Below, one piece after another: positions 1 through 12,108 of a stretch of 64,000 nt of DNA. The notes beneath the pieces are model-generated. The model had not been told where the DNA came from and did no database searches. It saw only the letters and a program-made list of their open reading frames with translations. A program made the position numbers and the translations under genes. Source of the DNA: Morchella semilibera (taxonomy: Eukaryota > Ascomycota > Pezizomycetes > Pezizales > Morchellaceae); NCBI GenBank assembly GCA_009192285.1, contig CM018607.1:310001-374000 (forward strand). The letters run 5' to 3'. Position 1 is the first letter of the stretch, and each line of letters begins with the position of its first letter.

Positions 1-441
1 GATAAGTGAATGTTGCGGTGGATACGTGTAAATTCTCTCATCAGATCCTGATCACTTTTCGCTACACCCTAGTACATTTTCATTCTGGTTGCGAAAGTCT
101 TGGGACAAGGGCTCAAACCCGAGACCTCATCGTCATCACAACGAGCAAAAACCCTAACCCTGACCTTTAAGGTTTGTGATGTTTATTCATTTATACTTCA
201 TACATGCATAGAATCCGTAGGTATGACAACCGCCCCTTTCCCTCTTCGCCGAGTTAGTGACGTACTTTTCCTCGTTGATGGGAAAAGAATATAAATCACT
301 AAACCAAGAAAAGAAAAAGGCTATCCCAAAGGACCAAGCTTATGTAAGTGTTTCCCCTTCTGACCCCCCCCCCCGGTTTCCTCTCCCCGCTTTCGCCGTT
401 TTCCCACAGTATTACTTGCTCTCTAACCTCCCCCATCCATA
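1..441. other. No gene recognised
   Basis: Short frames only, interrupted by stops and a run of C near 366-374. No domain, splice-consistent exon chain or repeat seen. Confidence 0.5.
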
Positions 442-846
442 CTATAAGTCCATCTGCACCCTTCTCCCCTGCTTCTTCCTTTCCTCATTCACACGTCTTC
501 GATCGCGATAGGCTTTCCATATATCGAGGGCTGCTTCGTTTTCGCGTAGCAAGGCCTTCATATCTGTATGTGGTGGGTGTCGCGCCCTAGCTTCTTCCGT
601 ATATTCGCGCTCGCTAGGGATGTATTTGGCGTTTTGCTCCTCCGCTCCCCATTCACACTCTAGGTCATGTGTCTCCCTTATCCTACGGGGGTATTCGTTG
701 CAGATGATTTGTCCCGTTGTAAAAAAACTTGTAATATCAGAATTTGGTGATGCAAAAAAAGTCCTGTCCTGCCTCATCTTACTATCCCCCTGGCCTCGTC
801 TTGTTTTGCCGCAAGTCTCGGACCTTATGTGGACTATGGTGCACAA
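442..846 (-). CDS. Possible hypothetical exon or small protein
   Basis: A 134-codon frame on the minus strand. The last 80 or so residues are strongly hydrophilic and coding-like, rich in E, R and K (for example REYTEEARARHPP and WKAYRDRRRVNEERKKQG), ending in a stop at 442. The N-terminal part reads less like protein, and a good splice acceptor (CCCCCGTAG on the minus strand, near 690) could mark the start of a real terminal exon from about 689 down to 442. No family recognised. The highly charged helical composition is the only argument for it. It could be the last exon of a longer gene whose upstream exons were not found, or a chance frame. Confidence 0.3.
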   Translation of the reverse strand: MCTIVHIRSETCGKTRRGQGDSKMRQDRTFFASPNSDITSFFTTGQIICNEYPRRIRETHDLECEWGAEEQNAKYIPSEREYTEEARARHPPHTDMKALLRENEAALDIWKAYRDRRRVNEERKKQGRRVQMDL

Positions 847-2171
847 AACGGCTTGAAATGGCTCCTCTCATGGTGGGTGGCCGTTTTTCAGAGGAAAACT
901 ACGATATCAAATGAATTACATGGAAATGCTCTTGTTCATATATCACTAGAACGCCCATACACCGATGTTTAGCTCACCACTAGATGGAAGCCGCCCAAAG
1001 AATGGGAGGTAAGTTCCAGCAAGGAGAGAGAAAGCTATAATGACATACCAATACGAGAGCACGAGTATTGAATTGGTGCCTAAAATACATCCTAGGTCCG
1101 GGTCCGGCGGGTATCTGAAAAGCCTGCTATATATTTTTAATTTATACAAACCAAAATACAAAATAATACAAAGTTGGTTGCGGGTGTTAAGCTAGGAAGG
1201 GAATAATTCCAGGAGCTGGTTTAATTAAGATATTAGACCTAGCTGGATCCTGGAGCGTAAGCATGTATGTAATAACCTTGGTACCTGGCTATTCTGCAAC
1301 TTTTAACCACGGCGATAAGATCGAGTGACAGCTCGTGACGCGGATTACTCATGAGTCGTATGAATAGAACTGTTTAGCTGCGGGGGGAATGGTGTAGTCT
1401 AACAATATGTTACAAGCTAGAATATCTGACAGACTTCTTTGGGGAGTGGGCGTGGGGTGTTAAGGGTGATATGAGAGGCTGTGAACTGAGATGTCTTGAG
1501 GGGAATGATTCAACTACAGGATAGGTAAGGATACTCTTGTATTATCGGACTAGCCTCAATATCTGGAGATTACAATTTGAAACCAAAAGATGCTACGGAC
1601 TCCATGTATAAAGGTATGCACGGGAAGATTATTATCCCCAAGGATTGTTGGGAACAGATAGTATTACCCCTAAGTGGCTCTCTGTATATATACTAGATAT
1701 GTGGTTGAGTGATAACAGAGTTTGGTAGGAGGAAATGTTGCAACATGCACATATTAGGTCCCAGGTCTGTGCCCTGACGAATGAGACGTCCTATACATTT
1801 GTCTGTCCGATAGCACGCTCTCACGAGTGGATTAGCATATCGCCAAGGCAGAGTTTATGGTATCGGTTTTGTGTGGATTATTTAATATCTATATGATAAT
1901 TATTTTACCTTAAGAGACACGAGCTAGATAGATAGAAACAAAGCTCAATAGCATTGGGAACAGCTCTCCCCCCCTCTTAAGACTTATCAATTCCTTAACT
2001 CGATCCTCTTTCGTCCATATCTTCCCGTGCACCAACCCCAGCTCATTTCTAGCTCGAGCTAGGGGCCACCCGTTGAGCGTATGGTTGAAATGACCCAAAT
2101 ATGGAACTATACCTCACGACCGATTTCTGCTGAAGGCACGTACCGTGTTCTGGTAGCGCCGGCCTTATGGT
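847..2171. other. No gene recognised
   Basis: AT-rich intergenic sequence without long frames, RNA-gene signals or clear repeats. Confidence 0.5.
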
Positions 2172-2375
2172 TTAGGATGCACCCAACCCACCCCACCTTT
2201 GTCCGCCTCGATCGGATAGAGTCTTGATTATTGCCTTAAAGTCAGGGCTGGGATAGGGAATTATATATCGGGTATGATTCTGGGCTTTAAGAGCGAGGTC
2301 TAGGGCTGTGTGATGGAGGATGTCGGCTTTATTCATATCTGCGCCTTCCAAATAAAGGGTTTCTCGATCTTGCAT
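2172..2375 (-). pseudogene. Ankyrin-repeat relic
   Basis: The minus-strand frame contains a segment LEGADMNKADILHHTALDLA followed by a helical stretch and then FKAIIKTLSDRGG. This is the GADxNxxDxxxxTALxxA signature of an ankyrin unit plus the start of a second one. It is only about 60 residues long, stops lie just upstream, and no flanking exon was found, so it is most likely a fragment of a lost ankyrin gene. It lies 10 kb from the intact ankyrin/NACHT gene in opposite orientation. Confidence 0.4.
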
Positions 2376-5300
2376 AGGCTACCAACGAGACACACACTGT
2401 GAAGGTTTGTGCCGTAAGCTACAGTGAAGTCTTCATAGGAGTTTAAACAGCTATAGAGTTGGTCTATCATGATTGCTATGTTTTGGCCTGGGTTTGGTGG
2501 AATGGGACAGTTGTTTTGGCCTGCATTGGACAGAGAGGGGCGATTATTTTGGTGGATCTTCCAAAGATTACCTTCGATTCCTTTGAGCTATAGTGAAGGG
2601 CCATGCACCTCTAGAGCAAACGGCAGTAGTTGGGCTTTGAGGACTAGATTGAGCGCACCAAGATGGATTATAAAATGAGCCTTTATTTCGTGCTGTTTGG
2701 GATAATAAAGCCCCATTGAACTCGGTACCGCTGCCGCGATGTAAAGTCCTTAGCGGACCCATATGCGTGAGCTAAATTAGTATAAATCCCTTTCTTTCAT
2801 CACTTAACGCACATGGAGCCGAGTACTTGTATAGCGAACCCTCATATGAAGCGTCTGGCGGCACCGGCTGCGCGGCCGTGCACGGAGGATCTCGCATATC
2901 AATCAAATCCGGCTATATGTAACCTTCCCCTACACCAGCCAGCCATTGCAACTCTACCTCTCCGCAGACCTACCCGCTACCCATCCCGGGACTGGACCAG
3001 TGTTGTCCGCCGGATGGGGGCTGGGTGTTACGGCCGCAGAAAGAGGGTTAGGATGTTAATTCCGCCTGTCGCTGGAGGATTCGGGGTGTGGGAAGATGAG
3101 TCTCAGCTGTGATTTGCTACTAAGTGTACGGCTCGGCCATGATCTATTCCATATGCAGACCCAGTCCAGTCTGGAAACGCTATTCAGTTACGAGTTTATG
3201 GCTTTTGAGGATCCTTTTAGCAGTACACACCCCCCCTCCCCTTGCCTTGGCTTCCTGGGCGGGGTAGCACTGACCGTTTCTTCGCTTTTCCTGTATCTGT
3301 TCTTCCTGTGAAAAGCTTCATATTGGGCACGTACTTGATTACTATGAGAGAGCTAGAATTGTGATAGATACTAGTCCTAGTACTTATAAGTGTTATTACC
3401 ACCAAATATAGTGCTAAATACAAGGTTTTCATAGAAGGAGCAACATATATGGGGAAAATACTAAAATAGCTATATATCCAGGGGGAAAACCTGCATAGGT
3501 TACTACCGAAGCGAAACTATTCCTGCATATCTAAAAATACATCTTTATTGAGACAATCAATACTAGAAGCGGTGGTGGGCCTGGGATAAAGTACTAAAAA
3601 ATAGTTTTATAGTACACCCGTACTCTCCAAGTACTCCTGCAAAGGGAATCAGATACCTCGCGTGCAGAATCAGAGGTAAAAGTCCTGCTCTAGCCCATGA
3701 CCATTGAAATCTCCTGCCTCTATCATTCCCCGTCTAATCTCTTCTATCTCTCTGTTATAACTTTTTATCTTTGTTTCGGGCTTGGACTTGTAGTATGGTA
3801 GCAATTTTGCCCTGTTTTTCTTTTTGGTTATTAGAAACCCTAGGCTAACCACCACTTTTGGTCAAAACTACTAGTTGCAGGAATCTTTTTGCTGGGTGGG
3901 CAAACAGCATTTCTCAAAATTGATGCTTGGCCTAAAATCCTATTCTGTACGTTTGTCTGGGTGAAATCCGCCATAGTACTGAGCTTTCAATCACACAGTG
4001 TCCTTGTGTCTTAATAAAGTAGCCCCATCTCCTCTAACTCAATTAATTGGATTTTTGCCAAATGTTTGGCATCGGTATTTCTTCTATTCTAATATTCAAT
4101 GTAAGTAATTGACTTGATCCCGACACTGAGCATTGACATTGGACATTGGATATTTTGACAACGCTGAGTTTTTTGCCGCCAACACCACTGGGCTAAGTGA
4201 AGTCATTGGAAGGGGCGTTACCGCCGAGTTGTCATAATTGTTCTTTTTCATTGTTTCCCCGACAGAGAACGTAATCTCTCTCATGCGTAAATATCACGTG
4301 CCCTTGAGTTTTTGCGGTAGAAAGCGTACGGGTAAGGATTTTGCTGCTTTACTTTGGTCAATCCTTTCCCGCATATGCCACACCAATGCATCTTTTACGC
4401 CTAAGGCATTCTTGTCAGTCTCACGACGTCAATCCACTGCAGGTCAGAACAGCTGCCAAGGCTTCCGATGCGCTCCCCTACTACACGCTTACCAGCATAG
4501 GAACTAGTTGCTCAGGGCAAAGATAATTTGTATGAAGTGGTGCCGTTCTCTCATACAAATGATCCCTGCTTCCGTTACTTGCGTTTTCTGCTGTTCTGCT
4601 GGTAAGCATGTAGTCATCCGGCCTATTGGAGTCTTTTAGCCATCGACCAAAAGTTGTTAGCACCAAATCGAAATACCCAAGACTTTGTGGTGCATGCATT
4701 GGATGTGGCCCTGGCCTGCATGGTATGGGGGGTACTCGCACAGGATAATTCTAAGGATTGGTATTCTAAGTATTTGGCCGTGTATTCTTAAGCACGGCAC
4801 TCAAAAAGTGATATATGATACGCGTCCTGCATGTTTTAGTGTTTACGACTCTTGTGGTCGTTGGCAACAAGACTCTATTACAGCACTCAGCGCTGCGGGT
4901 GTGTGGCGTGATCTGGCCCACCCCCCAGGACCGACGGATGATCTACATGCCCACCCGCTCAATGTGGTCCACTCGACACCACAGGTCTTTCCAGCCACTA
5001 GACCAAATCCTAGAGGAGATGTGATATATGACACCTCACATCCTCTCTGGACACTGGTGTCACACCCAACAAATCAACCCCGCGGGTCTGAGGTTATATA
5101 AACCCCCCGTCCGTCCCCACACCCTCGCCCTCTAGTCCCTATGTCGTTTACACGTGCCCCAAACTCCCGCACCTATTACACTACCTGCCTTTCGGGATAC
5201 AAGCTGTTACTTTGATGGTAGATGGGCTGAAATGGTTATTAGATAGTGGTAGACATATACCTACCGGTGGGCTATGTATAGTTGGAGTGGTGATACCTCC

Positions 5301-6445
5301 GATGTAACTAACCTCCAGCGCACCTATCCACCACCCATTCCCACCTAGCACAGCACAACCGCTCATCAATTACGATCCCAACCCTCGAATGCCTGCGCCA
5401 GTTTCCGACTCATATCCCGCTATAATCACACCCTACTGCTCACCCGGGGCCTTAGCCTCCAGGCTGCGAGGGGGATTTTTGAGAGGAGTACTACCAACTA
5501 AATATGTGGGAGAGGGTAGAGGGAGGTGAGATGGATCTTGATAGTTCCCCGAAGGTGACGGGATTGGGAACGGCATGGCGGGAGCTTATTACGTGGGCGC
5601 GAAGTGGGTGACTTGGGTGGGTGTGATAACATTGGGAAGACAAGAAGGTTCCTCGCGCAGGGCAGAGATTAGGTTCATAACGTAAAGAAGTGGAGGGCTG
5701 GAGGGAGGTGATTAGAGAAGGAGCAGTGGGGATAGGCATGTTCGGGCAAGATGTATGAATGGAGGGAAGATAGGTGGGTGAAGGGGAAGAAGGGGCCGAA
5801 GGGTGGCAGGCTGGATTAGGGCTTGTGATGGAGGTGGATGGAGAGAGGGGGGGGGGTAAGGAAAGTTGTATGGAAATTGCTGCGCTCGAGTACCAACCTT
5901 CTCTAGGACCGCTCGGATTTATTGCCCCTCCATCGTGGTCGACCAACACATCACTACCACCATGCGCCGCCTATTCCTTCGACGGGGAATACAAAGCCGG
6001 CGTCGCCGGGGCTCCCTTATATCCTGCCGACGGGCGCCCGGTGTTATATCGATTTCATCAACGAAGGGAGTAGATGATGATGTGGCTGGACTAGCAACCT
6101 GGGTTCCCGGGGAAAGGGTCAGCCCAGCTTAGTGTCGGTCTCTCGCGTCGCTGCAGGTACAGCTATATCACAATGGAACAGCAAAGCATACGTAATCTAA
6201 GTTAATGTAGGTATCCCCTCTTCTAAATATTTTGATTTGGGCTGATGAGTGTTGAAGTCCCCATATTCTTGTTAGGCAGCAGCAATATGCGCAGGGAAAG
6301 GGGGGGGTACGTGGTAAAGTGTGATTCGTCTGGTCCTGGCCAGTGCAGTAGTACTCGAGACGACATGAGACGGAAGGTGCTAGTAATAGCATGTTATGGC
6401 CGCAGGGAGGGTGTGGTAATATGGGGTGTGGTGACGGGGATAACG

Positions 6446-6471
6446 GTGTGTGTGTGTGTGTGTGTGTGTGT
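6446..6471 (+). repeat. (TG)n microsatellite
   Basis: About 13 uninterrupted TG units inside the G-rich block. Simple-sequence repeat; it encodes the alternating V/C run seen in the overlapping frame, which marks that frame as non-genic. Confidence 0.9.
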
Positions 6472-7054
6472 TGGTTGCCGGCTGGTAGGGCTTGGTGATT
6501 GGTGGTTGGTTGGTTGGTATGGTGCGGCGATTGTGGAATCATGGGTGGTGGTGGTGAATCGATCAGGTTATCGTGTGGAGAAGTTGGCGGGATGGGCTAT
6601 GTTGCAAGGCGGAGGTAAGGGAAGTTGGTGGAGATGCATATATCGGTATATGCCACGTGCACATCGCCACACAACCAGCTACCCGAGTTGCAAGCTTATC
6701 AATATGGTCGTGGAAAAGTATAGTTTACCTGGTTGGTTGATGGGGTGAGGATGGTGAAGAGTAGAGGCGGGGTCTTGTAGGGGAATACCTCTGAGGTGGG
6801 GGTAGCAGGTTGGTTGCTTTTGTTGGAGGATATAGAAGGAATGTGGGGGTGGGGGGTGGGAACTATCGAGGACGGATTGTGGGGGATTTTTGGAGGAGCC
6901 GAGGGGGCGCGGGGCGGGATGATGGGGAGTTGGAGGGGTAACCGGTAGTGTTCAATTAGAGGTGGCGGAGGGTGGAGAGGATAGTGGAAAGCAATGTGGT
7001 GGTAGCCATGCTTTGTTTCCGGCGAGAAAGGGTGTGGCGGCGTCTAGGTGGCCC

Positions 7055-7091
7055 GGGGGGGGGGGTACGGTTGATGGGGGGGGCGGGGGGG
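7055..7091 (+). repeat. Poly-G tracts
   Basis: A run of 11 G followed within 40 bp by further runs of 8 and 7 G. Four or more G-runs at this spacing could form a G-quadruplex; homopolymers of this length may also carry assembly length errors. Confidence 0.7.
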
Positions 7092-9081
7092 CGATGTCAG
7101 GGGGTGGTGATTGCGTAGGACAGCGCGTATGACAACATAGTCCTTAACCCTAGCGATAATGAATGAACGCAGGAGGAGAAAGACTTGGAGGAATATTAAA
7201 ACCCGTGTACTAGGTCAAAGACTGGAACCCCAATACTTGCAGTCGGAAGGGAGCTGGCGCCGGAGGTATGAACTCTTGGAGTTTGGTTGAGCTAGAATGG
7301 TTAAGGTTAGTTAGGGTTAGTTAGGGTTTCATTTGGAGGCTATGGTGGTTGGAGGTCTGGGGTTGTTATAGACTTTCCTCTCTTGTCGTGGCAAGATGGA
7401 TTATGGTTTGTATTTCGTGGGTGGATCAGGTTTAGGATGCCGATTGGATTCAGCTATGTTGTCGCTGCTTGGTAGTTGGGGGGCTCCATGTACATGTGTG
7501 TGGAACTAGAATCGACCAATGGACTTTGGGATTAGCTACGTGGAGCTTTGACAAATAGTTCTCCGATCCACCTACCTTTCCTTTCAGACCCTTTCCGATC
7601 CTTCAGGACTATTACAAGGCCGCAAAGGGACTTGTCCGGCGCAGTAGCTGAAGAAGATAGGGATTTGGTGGAGGAGAGTACGATCAGGATATTCTATGAT
7701 GGTAATAAAAGAACCATAGGTTACTGGTGGGAAAGGACGCTTTTCTATAAGAACATTCTTGGTCAATGTTATCACTGTACACTATTATGATAAAGGTCTT
7801 GGTAGCAGTTGGGCTCGTGTGGCCTATTTGGGGTTTTGTGTTGGAGACTCGATCACGCACCCGGAAACTGGGGCGGGGATTTGCTGACGCCGGGGACAGA
7901 GAGGCGGGGGACGATTGTATCGAATTATCAGTGTATAGTTATCTTCTTTTAATTTTCTATCGATTCGATCATCCTCCCTCCAGCCCTAGTCATCACTATA
8001 TCAATACATACATAACTCCCGTGCTCTTGTTTCGAGTCGCAGCAATGCTACTCTACCGCGGCGAGAAGTGCATCGCCTGTACAAGTGTGAGAGGTTTATA
8101 CATCACGGAATGCATATAAGATTTTTAAGTGGTCGTTTTAACTATATATATTATTTTCATTTTAAGCACTATAACAACCTTAATATAGGTAAGATACAAG
8201 AATAAAAAGCGATTACACATGTAATTTAAGGTATATTATACTACCAGTTAAAGGCTATAGCCCCACTCTTAAACCACTCCTCTTATTAAACAACAGTAAA
8301 ACCCTCAGTAAATATGAAAAAATGAGACTTGGGATGCATTTGTGATGCATAAAAAGATGCATAAGATAGAGGGATACTTTCTCAATACATTTCGTGGCCT
8401 TGTAGAAACTCTAGCCCCTTTTACCGTGAAAAGCGCGAAACGAGAACACGCAATCTTTCGTAAAATATGGAGGAGGGTCTCAAAATATCTGATGGGAACA
8501 AGAGATTCCTGTCTCGCAGGTCTCAAGATAAAGGTCTAGTCTCGTCATGCAGTGTGAAATACAGTGGATTTAACCCTAACCCTCAGTCAGAATTAATCAA
8601 CACCATATACGCACGCACCCTAACACGGAAGCTTGTAATAAAATTCGGTGGTGTAAGTGAAAGATCTCCAGACTGGTCTTAGGTTCTGTCAGGCCTTGTC
8701 TTGTTGTCCTCCATCTATTTTTACCAAGGTCTCTAGAAAATTTGCCTCGTGCCCATCACTGAATTCATCATTAATGAGGGAGATACGGATTCAGTTAGAA
8801 ATGTCAAGAATGTCAAGGTTCAAGAGGGTATGAGGACCGTAGCTCTTACTGGACCTAATTAACAACAGGCCACGCAAGTAAAATGCTCCGTTATTGTAAT
8901 CTGTGTTGCTTCCGAGCAGAGTCAACCATTGTGCCTAGGACTTTATCTTTATATGTGACTGTCCTCTATGTCGCTCCTTTGTGTCCAATATTTAAATTTC
9001 TTGACTATTTCCTCACTATCCCTTGAGCTGGCAGTAAATGCTGAACACCCAGAAGGAAGCAAAGGTTGGTGGCGTTTGCTC

Positions 9082-9150
9082 GCAGACCTTGTTATCTTTC
9101 TTATCAAGTAATTGATCTCCCATACAAGTTCCAGCTCTCTATTATAGGGG
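9082..9150 (+). repeat. Dispersed repeat, copy 1 (pairs with 47848-47917)
   Basis: Shares an almost continuous block with 47848-47917, including the stretch ATCTCCCATACAA and flanking CTTATCAA. Similarity falls off downstream. No coding content; probably a fragment of an old interspersed element. Confidence 0.6.
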
Positions 9151-9284
9151 TCACCATTGCCAGCTTAAGGGATACCTCAAGATAAATGGGTGAACCGGTA
9201 ACGAGTGATGACCCATGACTCCAACAGAAATTATCCGATCGTAAATCAGTGGAAGAAAGATATAACAATTACACAGATCTTATA

Positions 9285-9468
9285 TTAGGGTTTAGTTAAG
9301 GTTAGTTAAGGTTAGTTAGGGTTAGTTCAGTTCATACACCTCATACGAAATAATCTTTCAGCGGATATTCATAAGTTTCTAAAGTTAACCGAGTGATTCC
9401 TGGTGATTGGTGCGACCCTAATAACTCCGCTGACTAACCCTGACTAACCCTAGCCAACTAAACTCTAA
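9285..9468. mobile_element. Foldback/MITE-like element with telomere-like arms
   Basis: A 184-bp segment whose ends are imperfect inverted repeats: the left end begins TTAGGGTTTAGTT and the reverse complement of the right end begins TTAGAGTTTAGTT. Inside each end come TTAGTTAGGG-type words, three or so per arm, pointing inward. The roughly 35-40 bp arms flank about 100 bp of unique sequence with no coding capacity. A target-site duplication could not be assigned, so an origin as telomere-repeat foldback rather than a DNA transposon remains possible. Confidence 0.45.
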
Positions 9469-10447
9469 CTAGCGGTTGGACACTTTTGCTCAAACATCGA
9501 CGAATTTAAAGACAATCTTTATGGACCCATTGTAGAGAGACCTTCTACCCTTTCATTCGTGAGAATTTGGATCTCATGCAGGGTTTAGCACTCAGGGCCT
9601 GCCCCTCTAGTGCGCGCAATACTCTGCAATTGAGAAGTGTTCCTCATGCTCCTGAATAGGATCACCATCATCTCAATAAGGAATACCTGGCTGGGAAAAG
9701 GGGGTAGTTAGTCTTTAGTATCAAGCAGAGGTCAATTCAAGTGATTTCAACAGCGGGGGGATGATGATTTGAGAATGGGGGCATTGGATTATGGGGTACA
9801 GTGCCGACATGATCCACATTAGACAGAAGCTCACACGAATGGCGATAGAGATAACACGTAAATGGGAATGTATCCAATATCTCTTATTTCTAAAACCCTC
9901 AGAGTAGGAGCTTCAAATAGCCTCCTCTTGGGCAAAGGGTTCTGGCAGGTAACAACCGACCTAGAAACCGCGAAAGAAATGAGCTCTCATTCCTACAATT
10001 AAGTATATAGCTAGGGGAAAGATATATTGCATAATAGCTGTAGCCTGAAATCCTTAATTTATCTGTTGAACTGTCTTCCGGTTTCCCCGATCCCTTTAAA
10101 GCCATCGTTAAGTAAATTTAGGGCCGCTCGAATGAACATGGCTAAACGGTCCACCAGAAACCAGCGAATAGACTTAAGCCATAGTGAGGAGTAACTCATA
10201 CCCTTTATGATATGTGCTGAGTTTATTTTCCTTATTTCCATACCTTCAAATTAAATATGTTCTTCTCATCGTAGCGTTACTAGTCATATCTCTTTGCTAA
10301 TCACCCGGGCGAGGTCGTCCAAGTAGAAAGCGTCCGTGATTGTCTTCATCTTTTATACCTTATCAACCCACACTCACGCAGTTCACCTCCAGACCTATAC
10401 CACTTCATACACCCCCTTTAAACACCTTCACTACATACCTTATCAAT
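9469..10447. other. No gene recognised
   Basis: Short frames on both strands without recognisable domains or repeats. Confidence 0.5.
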
Positions 10448-11149
10448 ATGGCCGGTGAACCCAACTTCGCCCTCACCGCCGAGCACCTCGAGGGCATGAA
10501 GGGCGACATCGATCGGATCAAGCAAGACATCCCGCTTATCCCGAACATTGTCCCCTCGCTGCGGTCACGTCGCAACAGGAGGTGCAGCAGGTTCTGGGTG
10601 TCTTCATGGCAGAGGTACGGACGGAGATTGGCGGAATCCAAGCGGAGATGCGAACTGAGATGAAAAGGGGATTGCGGGTCTCGGGGCGGGCATGCGATCT
10701 GGGATATAAGAGAAGGTCGGTAGTATCCTCGTGGAGATGCAGTCTGAGGTGCAAAGGGAGTTGCTGGTCTCGGCGCGGGGATGCGAGATGGGATGCAGGA
10801 GGGGATTGGTGGTTCCGCTAGGAGGTGCGAGCTGCGATCGCCCTAGTGCGGGCAAGGGTTGGCCAGCTGCCCGACGAGCTTCGCAAAAGGTACATTCTCT
10901 ATTACCCTAAAGCCCTTACATCGCCCCCCTCCTCTTGCTATGGCTGGGAGAGTGAAAGACAGGCGGCGTCAGCTACCCGTGCGGGTTTACAATGTTGCGG
11001 TTTCTAGCGGGGAAGCCCTCCTCTACCCAGACGGGGTACGTAGCATTCCATTTGGTATGCTGGTCACGGGTTACGATATCTTGAGGCTGGGCGGCAGGCT
11101 AACCCCTCTCTTCCCCCCCCCCCTTCCCGCACCTAGGCTAGATTGCTGA
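10448..11149 (+). pseudogene. Decayed small coiled-coil protein gene
   Basis: An ATG at 10448 in good context opens a frame beginning MAGEPNFALTAEHLEGMKGD, which continues as a helical, charged segment and then shifts frame into QQEVQQVLGVFMAEVRTEIG (about 10577-10640). From there, units of roughly 87 bp repeat (near 10646, 10733 and 10780) with frame changes between them, and a later segment (RVYNVAVSSGEALLYP, about 10980-11030) is again protein-like. The pieces resemble a family of small fungal coiled-coil proteins of unknown function. The repeated frame changes, with no convincing introns, point to a pseudogene, though undetected introns could rescue part of it. Confidence 0.4.
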
Positions 11150-12108
11150 CCTAGGGTGGGTGATGGTAGACGAATGGTGCTAGCAAACCGCCACTGCGCT
11201 TGGGCTCCCGCCACTGGCAACCTCGCCGCTTACCGCAGATAGTAGAGTTAACTTGACTGATCATGATTGGAACTTCAAAGCCGCCCTTCAAATAGGGCCC
11301 TGGGTATTTGGCACATATCTATATATTTATAACCATACCATTAAGCTCTTGGAGGTTGTGGGTCGGTTCTGTAAAGTGACATGATCCGACGAATACTTAC
11401 TTAGTCGTTAATTACAAAGTCAGAATTATATTTGTGCCGCAGAGACGAGATTGCTCTCCCGAGGCGCAATGTGCTGTAAGTCTCTGTTTATGCACATGAT
11501 CTGGGTACATTCTCCAGCCCTTAGTGGTCACTAGCCTCCACCACACTCCACCCCACTCGGAGCACCCCAATACTTTGAGGCCTCTAACGTTAATATAGAC
11601 ATCTTGCCCAAATCAGCTCCCGGGCCGATGACCTCTGCAGGCGGGGTAGTGAACTAGGCATATACATACATGTACAGGGCGAGGGTGTATCTATGAGAAG
11701 AGGAGCCTAGTGGAACAATTAGTATCAAGTGAGTGATTCCTTGGCGTTGGACAGCATGACGTAGGAGTCGCCGGTGGTAACACCAGAACCGGCGTGAGTG
11801 GACTCACTTCCTCTTGACACCGTAGTACTAATGGGACCTAAGTAAAGTAGGTCCCCAACTCCTAGCCCTCACACCAGTCAGCTACACGTAGAGTAAGTGA
11901 TGGGCATAAGACAGGACTCAAGCAGACTGAGAATCTGTCTGGCCTATTGGCTGTGTTGGAGGCGAGTGGGGGTACGGGCGGGACCAGCGATGTAGGGTAA
12001 CCTAATTGAGAGCTGATGATAAATGCGGGGTAAACGCGATCGTTCTCTCCTACCCAGCTCGCGCCCATTCATACAAACTCGAGTCAGAACTCCAGAGTTA
12101 CAAACATC
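11150..12108. other. Upstream region of the NLR gene
   Basis: No coding frame seen. Contains a small inverted repeat (GGGACCTA..TAGGTCCC, about 11834-11856) and AT-rich patches. It presumably holds the promoter of the gene at 12109, but no specific element can be assigned. Confidence 0.4.

Larger units (their letters stand above)
2376..9081. other. Long gene-free interval with a G-rich block
   Basis: No splice-consistent gene was found. From about 5.5 to 7.1 kb the + strand is strongly G over C (many GGTGG, GGGAGG words), giving proline/serine-rich frames on the minus strand and glycine/valine/tryptophan-rich frames on the plus strand that are best read as composition artefacts. The block includes a TG dinucleotide repeat and long G runs, listed separately. 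A telomere-like TTAGTTAGGG stretch occurs at about 7301-7329. Confidence 0.5.

Noticed and set aside
5491-5949. Proline/serine-rich 152-codon frame on the minus strand
   Set aside because: Mirror of the G-rich plus strand; no splice support or conserved features.
6245-6748. 167-codon open frame on the plus strand
   Set aside because: It runs through the (TG)n repeat and G-rich sequence; the composition (V, G, W) follows the nucleotide bias and no domain is visible.
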